Origin: Terebella lapidaria | Taxonomy: Eukaryota > Annelida > Polychaeta > Terebellida > Terebellidae | Length of the DNA stretch: 64,000 nt | Direction: 5' to 3' | NCBI GenBank assembly: GCA_949152475.1 | Contig: OX424564.1 | Span: 40,732,165-40,796,164 of the forward strand | In this document: piece by piece, positions 49,240-59,603 of the stretch | Layout: every line of letters starts with the position of its first letter | Numbering within the stretch: position 1 is the stretch's first letter | Position numbers and translations under genes: made by a program | Notes under the pieces: generated by a model | Seen by the model: only the letters and a program-made list of their open reading frames with translations | Databases searched by the model: none | Told to the model about the DNA's origin: nothing

Positions 49240-50478
49240 ATGGAGGAGGCCACACTATTAAGAGCCATATTAGTAAAGAGCCAAATCGAACTCGATTACC
49301 AAGCCCTCATACTAATGAGGAGGATGAGGAGGCGAAACAGAAAACGAAGGTCTTGCTGGGTGCGTCCGCGGCTTTCCGCAGAAATACGACTTCTCTATGG
49401 TCATTATGATCGCCTTGTTGCCGAACTTCGCATGGAAGATCAGCCGTCTTTGTTCAACTACTTGAGGATGCCTGCTGAAATGTTTGATGAGCTGCTGAAC
49501 CGGGTTGGGCCCAGAATCCAGAAGCAAGACACTCGATACAGGAAAGCACTTGAACCGGGACTGAAACTTGCAGTAACGATAAGACACCTCGCTTCTGGTG
49601 ACAAATATCCATCACTTCAATTTGACTTCAGAGTGGCCCGAAACACAATATGCCTGTTTATTCCAGAAGTATGTCAGGCTATTGTAGAAGAACTGAAAGA
49701 CGAGGTCATTTCGTGTCCTACAACATCAGAAGAATGGCGGGCAATTTCCGAAGATTTCCTGAGAAAGTGGAATGTGCCACATGCCTGTGGGGCCATCGAC
49801 GGAAAACACGTGGCAATTAAATGTCCTCCGAACTCTGGAACATTGTATCATAACTACAAAGGCTTCTCTTCATTGGTGCTCATGGCCTTGGTGGACGCTA
49901 ACAACAGTTTTTTGTGGATAGACGTGGGTGGACACGGTTCTCAGTCTGATGCTCAAATCTACAACTGCTCGGAGCTAAAAGACTGTCTGGAAGATGGATC
50001 CATTGGCTTCCCAGATCCTGATCCCATGCCGAACGATGACAGGAACATTCCGTACTTCATCCTAGGGGACGACGCATTCGGACTGAGAACATATCTCATG
50101 AAACCCTTTGCTCAGCGCGGCAGGACAAGGCAAGAAATGATCGCTAACTACAGGTTTTCTAGAGGGAGACGCGTGGTGGAGAATGCTTCCGGCATACTGG
50201 CGCAAAGGTTTCAGCTCCTGCTGACAATCATGCAGCAAACTCCCGAGATAGCGAGACTCATCATCGAAACATGTGTCTGCCTTCATAATCTGATGAGGAA
50301 AAGGTACCCCGGCCTCCAGAATGCACAGCTTGTCACGGAAGACGAGCATCATGACATCGTACCCGGACACTGGAGAGAAAACGCGAACATGCACGATGTC
50401 AATGAAGTGAATGGGCCAAACCGTGACACCGTGGTCGCAAAGAAGCAGAGGCACCTATCTGAAGCTCTTCTTCAATAG
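49240..50478 (+). CDS. PIF/Harbinger transposase (HARBI1-like DDE nuclease), 412 aa
   Basis: The enzyme would cut and re-join the element's own ends in the nucleus. Numbered from the upstream ATG at 49219, a basic patch lies at 34-44 (RRMRRRNRKRR). A helix-turn-helix-like region with FNYLRMPAEMFDELLNRV follows, then ATIRHLASGD-like AVTIRHLASGDKYPSLQF. The catalytic triad fits Asp194 in GAIDGKHVAIKCP, Asp284 in ILGDDAFGLRTYLMKPF and Glu321 in RRVVENASGILAQRFQLL. GSQSDAQIYNCS (Asp244) is another family motif. I chose ATG 49240 (MEEATLL) because of its context and TATA spacing. Length and all motifs are normal for the family, with no internal stop, so it is young or under constraint. A domesticated HARBI1-type gene is excluded by the tight TIRs and TSD. 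Confidence 0.93.
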   Translation: MEEATLLRAILVKSQIELDYQALILMRRMRRRNRKRRSCWVRPRLSAEIRLLYGHYDRLVAELRMEDQPSLFNYLRMPAEMFDELLNRVGPRIQKQDTRYRKALEPGLKLAVTIRHLASGDKYPSLQFDFRVARNTICLFIPEVCQAIVEELKDEVISCPTTSEEWRAISEDFLRKWNVPHACGAIDGKHVAIKCPPNSGTLYHNYKGFSSLVLMALVDANNSFLWIDVGGHGSQSDAQIYNCSELKDCLEDGSIGFPDPDPMPNDDRNIPYFILGDDAFGLRTYLMKPFAQRGRTRQEMIANYRFSRGRRVVENASGILAQRFQLLLTIMQQTPEIARLIIETCVCLHNLMRKRYPGLQNAQLVTEDEHHDIVPGHWRENANMHDVNEVNGPNRDTVVAKKQRHLSEALLQ

Positions 50479-50722
50479 TTCCGCAGGATCAGTGCCATGG
50501 CAGGATCGTATGATACAGTAAAGCTGGATTGATCACCTGTACGAATAGACTTTGCTACTGTAAATAATGTTGAAATATTTTTTGGTGTTACTGTGCGTGA
50601 CATTTGAAACTACTGTAAATAACACTGGACTATTGGTGTATTTCTTCATGTGACATTTAATGCTACAACGATGGACTATTGGTGTGTTTCTATATTTGAG
50701 ATGTAGAGCCTGCCATGTGTTC

Positions 50723-50728
50723 AATAAA
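50723..50728 (+). promoter_or_regulatory. poly(A) signal of the transposase
   Basis: AATAAA, 245 bp past the transposase stop and within the element. Confidence 0.6.
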
Positions 50729-51610
50729 AAAATTAGTTAATGTCGAATGAACATGTCATTTCAGTAGCAGTAAATCGGGAATAGCCTATATCATCAGGAA
50801 CATGAACCGTATGAATTTGTCGATGATATGGTAATATACATGTAGTAAACTTATAAGCACCATAATTTTGATTATTACTTGACTGGCATTTTTTTTATTA
50901 ATTGCTATTGGTCAACTCGGGTCACGTGTCCAGCCATATCAGGGTGCATTGCATTCCACAATCTGGAAACTTATATGGCTCAACCATAAAAAGTTGTGAG
51001 GTTGCGAGCCAATCAGCGTGCACGAACCTGGGACTGTGCGGATTCTAAACATTCGCATACTGTAATCTTTTTATTTAAAAAAACTTTCAAAACTGGGCGT
51101 CAAACTACAACAAAAATATTCTGTTGTCTGGGAATGACATTTTCAATTTAACTTCAAATTCATTTCTCACCAATTGTTTCAGAGTAACACATTCTTATGC
51201 AAATATTTTTATTTGAACGCAATTTTCATGCACACGAAGGCAAATCACAGATTCATTTGTGCAACAAATTAACCGTCTTTCGACGCGTGTATCAGTCGCA
51301 CTACGAGCTTGCTCGGCGCGTGGTTGTGAGCGTGAGGAGCGTTGTTTGATCATATTACCATCAGCACGGTCGCAATAAAGACGTGGTGAGCACGCTGTAA
51401 GCGTGATGCAGGCGTGCTGTTGGTCGTGGCATAGAGCGTGATAAAAGCTTGTTGTCCGCAGTGAGATCGGGATAAAGACGTCCTGGGTCGCACTATTGGC
51501 GTGGGAGCTCCTAAAATAAACAATTGACCCCGCTCCAACCACGATCGATCCATATCTTTGAGCGTAGTGCGACCGCAGTGAGATCGGGCTCTGGTGTGAT
51601 GGGGGCATAA

Positions 51611-51829
51611 CCTAGGCTTGGTTCGGAAGTTAACAGTAAATCAAATTTCAACAAATTAACATTCGTCAATTGTACCACATTGCCATCCTGCAAAATTCCA
51701 CAAAATTTGGTTCCTTCGGGAACTCTGCCGTTTGGCATACTTCAAAAATCACTTCATGCTATACAGTGTATATACATCAGTAAGAACATTCTGCCACAGC
51801 TACGGCATCCGCCAACTCCAGTCACGTAG
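51611..51829. other. spacer between two transposons
   Basis: About 220 bp of unique sequence. Nothing is recognised. Confidence 0.5.
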
Positions 51830-52318
51830 TAAGGCTCTGCGCAGGGCGGGGATCCCCGCGCGGGCCGCGGGGTCCGCAGCCCGCGGTGCGGTGCGGGGCG
51901 ACAACTTGATTTGATGAAATAGTGCAGTGCGGTGCGGGCTCAGTTCATTTTACTGCGGGGCGGTGCGGTGCGGCAACCTTGTGCTGTTGTTGGGTGCGGT
52001 GCGGTGCGGTTCTCATAAACATTAATTGACCGCACCGCATTCCCCGCACCGCACTGCACCGCAGAATAACTTAGCAGTATAACGCAGTATAACGTTCAGT
52101 TGATTATTCTCATATTGGTCCTAATATCAGAGCGGTGGTGAATATCCCAGATGTGATGTTTGGAACAATATGGGACCTTTCTACAAATAAATAAGAACAG
52201 TTCCAGAGTTTAAAAAACAGCATGACAGGATAAATTAGAATCAACTTTTATATTTGGTAAAGATTTAACATGTATTGTTTCATCAATTTCATGAATGTTA
52301 CAACAAATCCCAATAAAG

Positions 52319-53015
52319 CAGGGTTGGCAAGTTTTACCCAGAGGTGCGGATCGTGCAACCCCTGGTGGGTAAAAGTGGGTCATTTTATTCCAATACTCTG
52401 TCAAATGGCATTGGCAGTGTGTCAGTGAGCATATGTCAATGAGCTTTTAATATATTCAGGATATCCCCAGGCATCCTATGACATAATCTTGAACAGTATA
52501 CTTGTATCAACATGATTAGTTAGCCAATCTCTCACTCAATTGTGAGTCTCCACACTCAGGCACAGCCTGTTACGCAACTGCTAACCAGCCGGTACTATTG
52601 TTGCTACTACAAGCACCACAGGTACTGTAAACACACCAACACAGATACATGCACCTAGATCATGCACACTCGATCTCATGAATCTGATCTTATGCAATAG
52701 AGTCTACATCTACCACATAAATCTGAGATGCAAACTACAATATTAGGTTATTGTTTTGAAAATGACAATTGAAGTTTTAAAATCTGAATGAATTATGAAA
52801 TCTGGTGGATAGATCTGAACCACATTAGATAATGTGACAACAGTACAGATTATTTATGGAATTTACTAGTATCATTATCATATAAATTCTTGGCAGGGAT
52901 GACATTAGATACCGAAAGAATTTTGCCCACTTTTGCCCACTTTTACTAATTAAAACCCGCTGTAACCCTGCAGGGCAGGGCAAAACTCCTTTTGCCTGGG
53001 TAAAATCCAACCCTG
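52319..53015. mobile_element. nested hAT-type MITE, 697 bp
   Basis: TIRs CAGGGTTGG then TTTTACCCAG at both ends, flanked by CAATAAAG (52311-52318) and TAATAAAG (53016-53023), an 8 bp duplication with one mismatch. CAGGG is the classic hAT terminus. It lies wholly inside the element at 51830-54314, so it inserted later. Confidence 0.82.
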
Positions 53016-53204
53016 TAATAAAGATAACTAATAAGTTTTGTTTATTATATATTGCCAACATCTGTACACAGTCAAAAAGATAATTACACGTATAGGAATA
53101 ATGTCGCCGAAGCTGCGGACAATTGCGGATACTTATTAAAATTGTGGTGCGGTGCGGTGTGGAGCGATTTTCTCTTTAGTGTGGTGCGGTGCGGTGCGGG
53201 CCTT

Positions 53205-54290
53205 CCACAGCAGACCATGCTGCGGTGCGGTGCGGTGCGGTGCGGTGCGGTGCGGGTTGTCCCTTCATATTTGCAGTGCGGTGCAGGCCTTCCGCAGCAG
53301 GCCATGCTGCGGTGCGGTGCGGGTTGTCCCTTCATATTTGCAGTGCGGTGCAGGCCTTCCACAGCAGGCCATGCTGCGGTGCGGTGCGGTGCGGGTTGTC
53401 CCTTCATATTTGCAGTGCGGTGCGGGCCTTCCACAGCAGGCCATGCTGCGGTGCGGTGCGGTGCGGGTTGTCCCTTCATATTTGCAGTGCGGTGCAGGCC
53501 TTCCACAGCAGGCCATGCTGCGGTGCGGTGCGGTGCGGGTTGTCCCTTCATATTTGCAGTGCGGTGCAGGCCTTCCACAGCAGACCATGCTGCGGTGCGG
53601 TGCGGTGCGGGTTGTCCCTTCATATTTGCAGTGCGGTGCAGGCCTTCCACAGCAGGCCATGCTGCGGTGCGGTGCGGGTTGTCCCTTCATATTTGCAGTG
53701 CGGTGCAGGCCTTCCACAGCAGGCCATGCTGCGGTGCGGTGCGGTGCGGGTTGTCCCTTCATATTTGCAGTGCGGTGCGGGCCTTCCACAGCAGGCCATG
53801 CTGCGGTGCGGTGCGGTGCGGGTTGTCCCTTCATATTTGCAGTGCGGTGCAGGCCTTCCACAGCAGGCCATGCTGCGGTGCAGTGCGGTGCGGGTTGTCC
53901 CTTCATATTTGCAGTGCGGTGCAGGCCTTCCGCAGCAGGCCATGCTGCGGTGCGGTGCGGGTTGTCCCTTCATATTTGCAGTGCGGTGCAGGCCTTCCAC
54001 AGCAGGCCATGCTGCGGTGCGGTGCGGTGCGGGTTGTCCCTTCATATTTGCAGTGCGGTGCAGGCCTTCCACAGCAGGCCATGCTGCGGTGCGGTGCGGG
54101 TTGTCCCTTCATATTTGCAGTGCGGTGCAGGCCTTCCACAGCAGGCCATGCTGCGGTGCGGTGCGGGTTGTCCCTTCATATTTGCAGTGCGGTGCAGGCC
54201 TTCCACAGCAGGCCATGCTGCGGTGCGGTGCGGTGCGGGTTGTCCCTTCATATTTGCAGTGCGGTGCAGGCCTTCCACAGCAGGCCATGC
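53205..54290. repeat. 67/72 bp minisatellite with GGTGC runs
   Basis: About 16 units contain TTGTCCCTTCATATTTGCAG, TGCGGTGCAGGCCTTCC and ACAGCAGGCCATGC, and end in two to four GGTGC steps, which set the 5 bp length changes. All three plus frames and several minus frames stay open for hundreds of codons, which is an artefact of the stop-free unit. Confidence 0.95.
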
Positions 54291-54322
54291 ACAACCTGAC
54301 CGCGCAGAGCCTTTTCACGTAC

Positions 54323-55067
54323 GTGTTGTCATCAGTCCACATTCATCGGTACAATACCAAAACTTTTGGCAGTGCAGTGGAATATATCATGGGTGGCCAC
54401 ACTTAAAAAAAACTAGACGTCAAGGTCTAAAGATGCCTTGGAGGTATTTCGGTGTTAGGACTAACTCGTAATATTTAAAACATGTTTGCTACGGGCTCTA
54501 TGATACACCGTTTGCTAGATATTGACGAAAATGAAAAATGTCGACTCAGCGAAAAAAAATTCGGGTCAAGGTCAAAGTTCATCCATCATACCCCCCCCCC
54601 CCCCGGCATGTTTGTCTAGGTCGACGAGTCCAAAAATAACGGAAATAACGTCCGTTTCGCTCTACGACGCACCGTTCCCGAGATATCGACGAAAACGGAA
54701 AATGCCGACTCGGCAAAAAAATTTCGGGTCAAGGTCAAAGTTCATCCATAATACCTTTAAGAGATGTTTGTCTAGGGCGACGAGTTCGAAAATAACGTCC
54801 GTTTCGCTCTACGACGCACCGTTTCCGAGATATCGACGAAACAAAAAAATGCCGACTCGGCAAAAAAACTTTGGGTCAAGGTCAAAGTTCATCCATAATA
54901 CCCCTTAGACATGTTTGTCTAGGGCGACGAGTCCGAAAATAACGTCCGTTTCGCTCTACGACGTACCGTTTCCGAGATATGCAGGAAGCCTCAAGGATGG
55001 GTCAGCAAAAAGTTATTTCGACCTCTAGGTCGAAGATCGTTTGACGGATCAATCCCAAAATCGATAG
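54323..55067. repeat. about 150 bp tandem repeats of the ACGACGAGTC family
   Basis: Three full units start GTTTGTCTAGG (54610, 54765, 54913) and contain AATAACGTCCGTTTCGCTC and TACGACGCACCG. Three carry a perfect DR1-type AGGTCA A AGTTCA at 54569-54581, 54732-54744 and 54879-54891. A C-tract lies near 54592-54604. Confidence 0.85.
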
Positions 55068-56086
55068 GGTTCTAGTGTAAAAATCGGGTCCCTGGGGGGT
55101 AGGCATTTTACTGTGATTTGGCCAACTTTCGTGGGAGGGCAGCTATGTCTACACTCGGGAAGGGGTTTTGATTAGGGAAGTTTCCTTTTTACTCATTGTC
55201 AGCAATTTTTACCAGGATCAGCTTAGATTATCTTGATTTTTTACGCATTTTAGTTCGTTTGTGTTTTGCCGGCTGCCAGCCGTATCCCATGCGGTTTTAT
55301 TGCATTCGCCAGTGGGCGCGACGATCAATTTGTTTACATTTTGGCCGGCCGCTTCGTGAGTGATTTCAATGCCTGGGGGCATAATTATCTCACATATACA
55401 TTTATTTACGGGGCAGGGCATGGGAATTCATTGGGGAAACATAATTTAGGGGATGTTAGGGCATATTTCTTTGGTTATTTAGATTTTACTGTGAGCAATT
55501 CTAGCGTGGATAAACCGGAAGTAGAGAGGCCATTAAGCACGGCATTGTGGGCAATCTAGCCTCGTTTTGGGGCGGATCCCACCATTTTTCATGTCACTGT
55601 ACACCAGGCTAGTCCCGGATTTAGATCCCGGGCATATAAGCCAGCGAGGTCCCAGGGGAAGGGCACTTTTTTTCTTCTTCTCGGGAGCCACAAGGAACAG
55701 AAACAGGAGCAACACGCTAGTAGAGATATCATTATCCTAGTTATCTGGATCGCTCACTTAGATCGGATTATTTCTCATACTGTTGGATCAGCTAGCATAC
55801 AGAACACCACGTGTTGAGGTAAGCCTCCGGGCACATATCATGCATATTTATTTTATCTGATTGTTAGGCTTATCAGATGTATTTTTGCCGCTTCTCTATT
55901 CTAGACAGTCTCTGGGGGTTAATTTTGATCAGTTAAGCCTAGGAATTCTTATGTTTGTTGTGGTTTACATTTTTCTCTGCCTATATTTGTTGTGGAGATT
56001 TATATCTGTACCTGCCAAAATATTTTACACACGCGTGCTATAGTTTAATAAACACTGTACTAAACTAAACACGGAGTTGTCATATG
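55068..56086 (+). mobile_element. candidate solo LTR (fossil)
   Basis: About 1 kb of unique sequence interrupts the repeat GATAGGGTTCT..TTCCACTGATAT, whose uninterrupted form is seen at 56450 and 56596. It holds a TATA-like CATATAAG (55633-55640) and a poly(A) signal AATAAA (56047-56052) near its end, the usual LTR order. Ends close to TG..CA are present, but a clean target duplication is not. Family unknown. A non-LTR insertion is possible. Confidence 0.35.
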
Positions 56087-56870
56087 TTCCACTGATATAT
56101 CACTGCTGGTGAAAACAAGAGTTTGAACGAGACAGCTCGCTTGGTCGTGACACTTCCCTGGTGGTATATAAACCTCCATGCAAAGTTCTGCAACTATTGC
56201 CTGAATATTTTTCGAGTTATCGTCCGGAAACCAAGTCTCATAATCGGCCTTGATTTCATCCTCACGGACCTCGGAGTCGAAAAAAAAAAAACACCCCATA
56301 AACATGTTTGTCTAAGGTGACGAGTCCAAAAATAACGTCCGTTTCGCTCTACGACGCACCGTTTCTGAGATATGCAGGAAGCCTCAAGGATGAATCAGCA
56401 AAAAATTATTTTGACCTCTAGGTCAAAGGTCGTTTGACGGATTGATCCCAAAATGAATAGGGTTCTTCCCTGGTGGCATATGAACCCCCATGCAGAGTTC
56501 TGCATCTATCGCCTGAATATTTTCCGAGTTATCGTCCGGAAACCAAAAACCTTGATTTCATCCTCACGGACCTCACGGACTTCGGAGCCGGCTCAAAAAG
56601 AATAGGGTTCTTCCACATATCATTTCTGACTAGTGGTGAAAATTAGACAAGGATCCATCAAGGCAATCTAAAGTTATCGTCCGGAAACCAAACGGCAGAA
56701 GAAGAAGAAAAAATTCTGCTAAAACCATAAAGGCATTTCTGCCGAAATGTCTTAACTATCACAGCTCCATTGAGCTGTTTGTACCAAACTCGAGTTGCAA
56801 GAAATAGTGGCTATAACAAAGCCCGTTGTGCACACAAACCCAGTCAATACCTATGGCGCCCCGTTTTTTT
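56087..56870. repeat. diverged repeat blocks
   Basis: The segment GAATATTTTTCGAGTTATCG then TCCGGAAACCAA occurs near 56205, 56515 and, in part, 56665. A copy of the ACGACGAGTC repeat lies at 56296-56470 with a near-DR1 (AGGTCA A AGGTCG) at 56420-56432. No gene. Confidence 0.7.
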
Positions 56871-56875
56871 TTCTA

Positions 56876-57045
56876 ACTCATATGTATGAGATACTATCTC
56901 ATACGTATGAGTTACTAAGTCATACGTATGAAATAAAAAGTCATATGTATGAGATAAAAAGTCATACGTTTGAGATACTAAGTCATACGTATGAGATAAT
57001 AAGTCATACGTAGGAGATACTATGTCATACGTATGAGATAATAAA
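56876..57045. repeat. palindrome array, TCATACGTATGA units
   Basis: About nine units of TCATACGTATGAG with linkers ATACTA, ATACTAAG or ATAAAAAG. It is preceded by CTATGGCGCCCCGTT and a T-tract, and passes directly into the next minisatellite. Confidence 0.88.
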
Positions 57046-57388
57046 AACATGTCACTGTGTGACACACGTGAAAGGTTATCCTACACCAGACATTATGAAA
57101 ACATGTCACTGTGTGACACATGTGAAAGGTTATCCTACACCAGACACTATGAAAACATGTCACTGTGTGACACATGTGAAAGGTTATCCTACACCAGACA
57201 CTATGAAAACATGTCACTGTGTGACACACGTGAAAGGTTATCCTACACCAGACATTATGAAAACATGTCACTGTGTGACACATGTGAAAGGTTATCCTAC
57301 ACCAGACATTATGAAAACATGTCACTGTGTGACACACGTGAAAGGTTATCCTACACCAGACATTATAAAAACATGTCACTGTGTGACA
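57046..57388. repeat. 54 bp minisatellite
   Basis: About six units contain AAAACATGTCACTGTGTGAC, ACACGTGAAAGG and TTATCCTACACCAGACA. The period is a multiple of three and lacks stops in several frames, which explains overlapping repetitive open frames on both strands. Confidence 0.93.
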
Positions 57389-58160
57389 GTGAGCGTGTCC
57401 TGTGATCCGGTCACCCCTGGTCAGGTGAGTCAGTGAGTGGGTCGACCACATCCCTAGTGGACTGTGCAACATTCTGGCCAGGGGTGCTCGAGGTGATCAA
57501 TCCGGCCGGCTGGGGCAGCCGGTACAGTCTGTCTGTCTGCCCATTGCAGCTGACGACAGCGGGACTCTGTCTCTCGCGCCTGTGGATGTCGGATCATAAA
57601 GTCCCGGCCGGATCATCTGTCCGGACTGGGGCTGGCGCAGGGTAGACCTGTCTCCGGATCCTCCAATCGCGCCTGGCACAAACGAAAGGCCCGAGAGGAA
57701 GAGGACGCCTCAAACATCTGCGTGGACTGAGTCATGTCCTGCGGTCGTCTGGATGACCTTCCTTGCAGTCTAAGCCACCACACCCCGACCGCAGCCGGTC
57801 TGGAACGGGCTCTATTAGAGAATCTGTCGTCTTCACTCATACCTGTTTTGAGTTTGTCCCAGGGGAGAGCGGTCCCCAAGGACGAAGGAGCAAAGACGGC
57901 TGCGTGTTAGGCTGCGATGGGACACCGTCGGACTCTCCTGGTCACGATATCAATGTAACTTTGACGCCTGCTTCCTAGGGTGCAAGCGCCCCGCACTTAA
58001 CTATGACTAGGCACTAGTCCGCCGGACGGGTCCGGCCCGATACATAACAGCAGACATTACATCATCATGGTTATGTAGCCTGGTGTGTTGAACCTGAGAG
58101 CCATGGGCACGGCTTCCAGAACACGAACAGGTGGGCGTGTTGCTGGTTGGCCTCGCCGAC
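57389..58160. other. GC-rich block, unrecognised
   Basis: Higher GC than the flanks, with several short open frames on both strands and no domain I recognise. Similar in composition to 40011-41235 and 42030-42560; possibly retroelement debris. Confidence 0.35.
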
Positions 58161-58189
58161 GGTCCACCACGGGGATAGAACCCCAGCAA

Positions 58190-58490
58190 GATATGCCTCT
58201 AAATCTCTTTGGGAAAAATATTTTTGATTTTAAGATGAACGTTAGTTTCGAAAGTTTTAGAAATAAACACAAAGGGATGGATGCCACACTTTTAGGCCTA
58301 CAGGACATTTGTACTGATTGGTTTTCTATCCATAGTTTGATAGTGTACACAATCTTGGAAACAGCAAACAGAGTCTGTGGAATAATGAGTTTAATGAGTT
58401 TATTTAAAGGTAATGTTCTCTTTTTTAAAAGATGGATAGAAAATGACATTTTATATGTTAGCGACATGTTATGTAAAGGTTGCGGGTAAC
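58190..58490 (+). mobile_element. LINE open-frame fragment (L1/Tx1-like)
   Basis: A plus frame contains FFKRWIENDILYVSDML, which resembles the motif (W-I-x-A-G-I-x-Y-V-x-D-L-L) found downstream of RT in L1/Tx1-like elements. The upstream part (NVSFESFRNKHKGMDATLL) is similar in character. The frame is short and ends without a tail; a decayed fragment. Confidence 0.4.
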
Positions 58491-58639
58491 CTTGAAGGAA
58501 ATATTATGTAATGGTTAATGCTTCACTCTTTGTAAAAAACACACGGTATACTCTGATAGTGACGAGGTAATTTATTTGAATAAAACCCCAATAAACTAAC
58601 TTTCTTCCAAAAATACTACGACAATAGCTTATAAATCGG

Positions 58640-58836
58640 CCCAAATGGGTCGGTGAGCTAAAAACTAAAAAATACCTGCCTCTTGACAAATTTCTTGAAT
58701 ATTTCAAAGTATTTTTATGAAAAATTTCAGAAAGATCCAACCGAAAACTTTAAAGATAAAAATGTGGACGGACGACGGACGCTGGACGCAAGCCCATGCC
58801 AATAGATCATCGGACAAAAGGTTCGGTAACCTAAAA
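58640..58836. mobile_element. isolated end of the palindromic-end repeat family
   Basis: Ends in GCCCATGCCAATAGATCATC then GGACAAAAGGTTCGGTAACC, matching the right end at 7760-7804. It is preceded by AATTTCAGAAAGATCCAACC and GGACGGACG words found at the same place in the large copy. Confidence 0.65.
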
Positions 58837-59600
58837 AAATACATGACAGATACTTGATATATCTAACCTCTTGATTATACATATGATTGTGTGGCACACA
58901 CCCAGCCACCCTGTATTGCAAGATCTGATCACCTTTTCCCGACCCCTCTGATGTAAGTTGCTATGACAACGCGACGCCGATGTGTGGTACCTGTTATGTC
59001 GGGGATTCCATGCAGCTGCCGATCGATTTTATGTGACAAGCCCATCCATTTACGCGTGTGATCATAATACCTGTAGCCTGCGTCTGTCTCTCACGCTGTG
59101 GCACCGCGGGGGACGGAACTGGGGCCGCTGCCGACAAAGGGAAGGCCTAATGACAGCATCTCTCTATGTGTATTCTACGCCGGGGGAAACAACACAATTT
59201 ATGCAGCACTGACGGTGCCGATATACGACTCTTATTTCGCGGTAACGTCTACAGATACGCAGTGAGATGATATACTGTCGATTTCCTCCGATACATGGGA
59301 ACATACATCAGGATTTAGCAGAGGTACGCTGATGAACAACTGTGTCGGTACTCAATGGAAGACTAGCTATATCACATTGGGTGCAGCCTATGCAATGCTG
59401 GTTGCATCCATGAGATTTACATGAACGACGCATTCTCTACTGGAGCACTCTTTTTCATGATAAAACAATGATGTATTGTGACTCGTGTACGTCTTGGAGC
59501 ATGGCTTCATAATAAAACGTCAGGTGGGTAATAACCAAATAGTGTACTGACGTGATATACCTTGGATATGTGTGACATATACTTACATACTGTCTCTGGT
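58837..59600. other. non-coding, nothing recognised
   Basis: No exon, RNA or repeat is supported before the satellite begins. Confidence 0.45.
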
Positions 59601-59603
59601 GTG

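Larger units (their letters stand above)
48630..51607 (+). mobile_element. PIF/Harbinger DNA transposon, 2978 bp, apparently complete
   Basis: The TIRs are TRCCCCCATCACACCAG then RGCCCGATCTCACT at both ends, flanked by TAA (48627-48629 and 51608-51610), the three-base target duplication of this superfamily. It encodes an uninterrupted transposase with its own TATA box and poly(A) signal. Both subterminal regions are rich in GCGTGG/GAGCGTG words in both orientations, candidate transposase-binding sites. PIF/Harbinger elements usually also encode a Myb/SANT-like protein; I find none here. Confidence 0.92.
51830..54314. mobile_element. non-autonomous hAT-type element, 2485 bp
   Basis: The ends TAAGGCTCTGCGC and, inverted, AAAGGCTCTGCGC are flanked by TCACGTAG (51822-51829) and TCACGTAC (54315-54322). 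An 8 bp duplication and a YARRG-like start are hallmarks of hAT. Both subterminal regions are packed with GGTGCGGTGCGG and its complement. The interior holds another hAT element and a minisatellite. No transposase. Confidence 0.8.

Noticed and set aside
51195-51608. Minus-strand frame of 137 codons that might be the missing Harbinger Myb-like protein
   Set aside because: It begins in the right TIR and translates the subterminal GCGTG repeats; no tryptophan-spaced Myb/SANT pattern is present.
53052-54471. Three overlapping plus frames of 405-439 codons and several minus frames
   Set aside because: All are translations of one 67/72 bp GC-rich repeat in different frames. There is no composition or homology sign of a protein.
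57020-57472. Open frames of 118-150 codons on both strands with 18-residue repeats
   Set aside because: Six copies of a 54 bp minisatellite; the period is divisible by three and the unit lacks stops.
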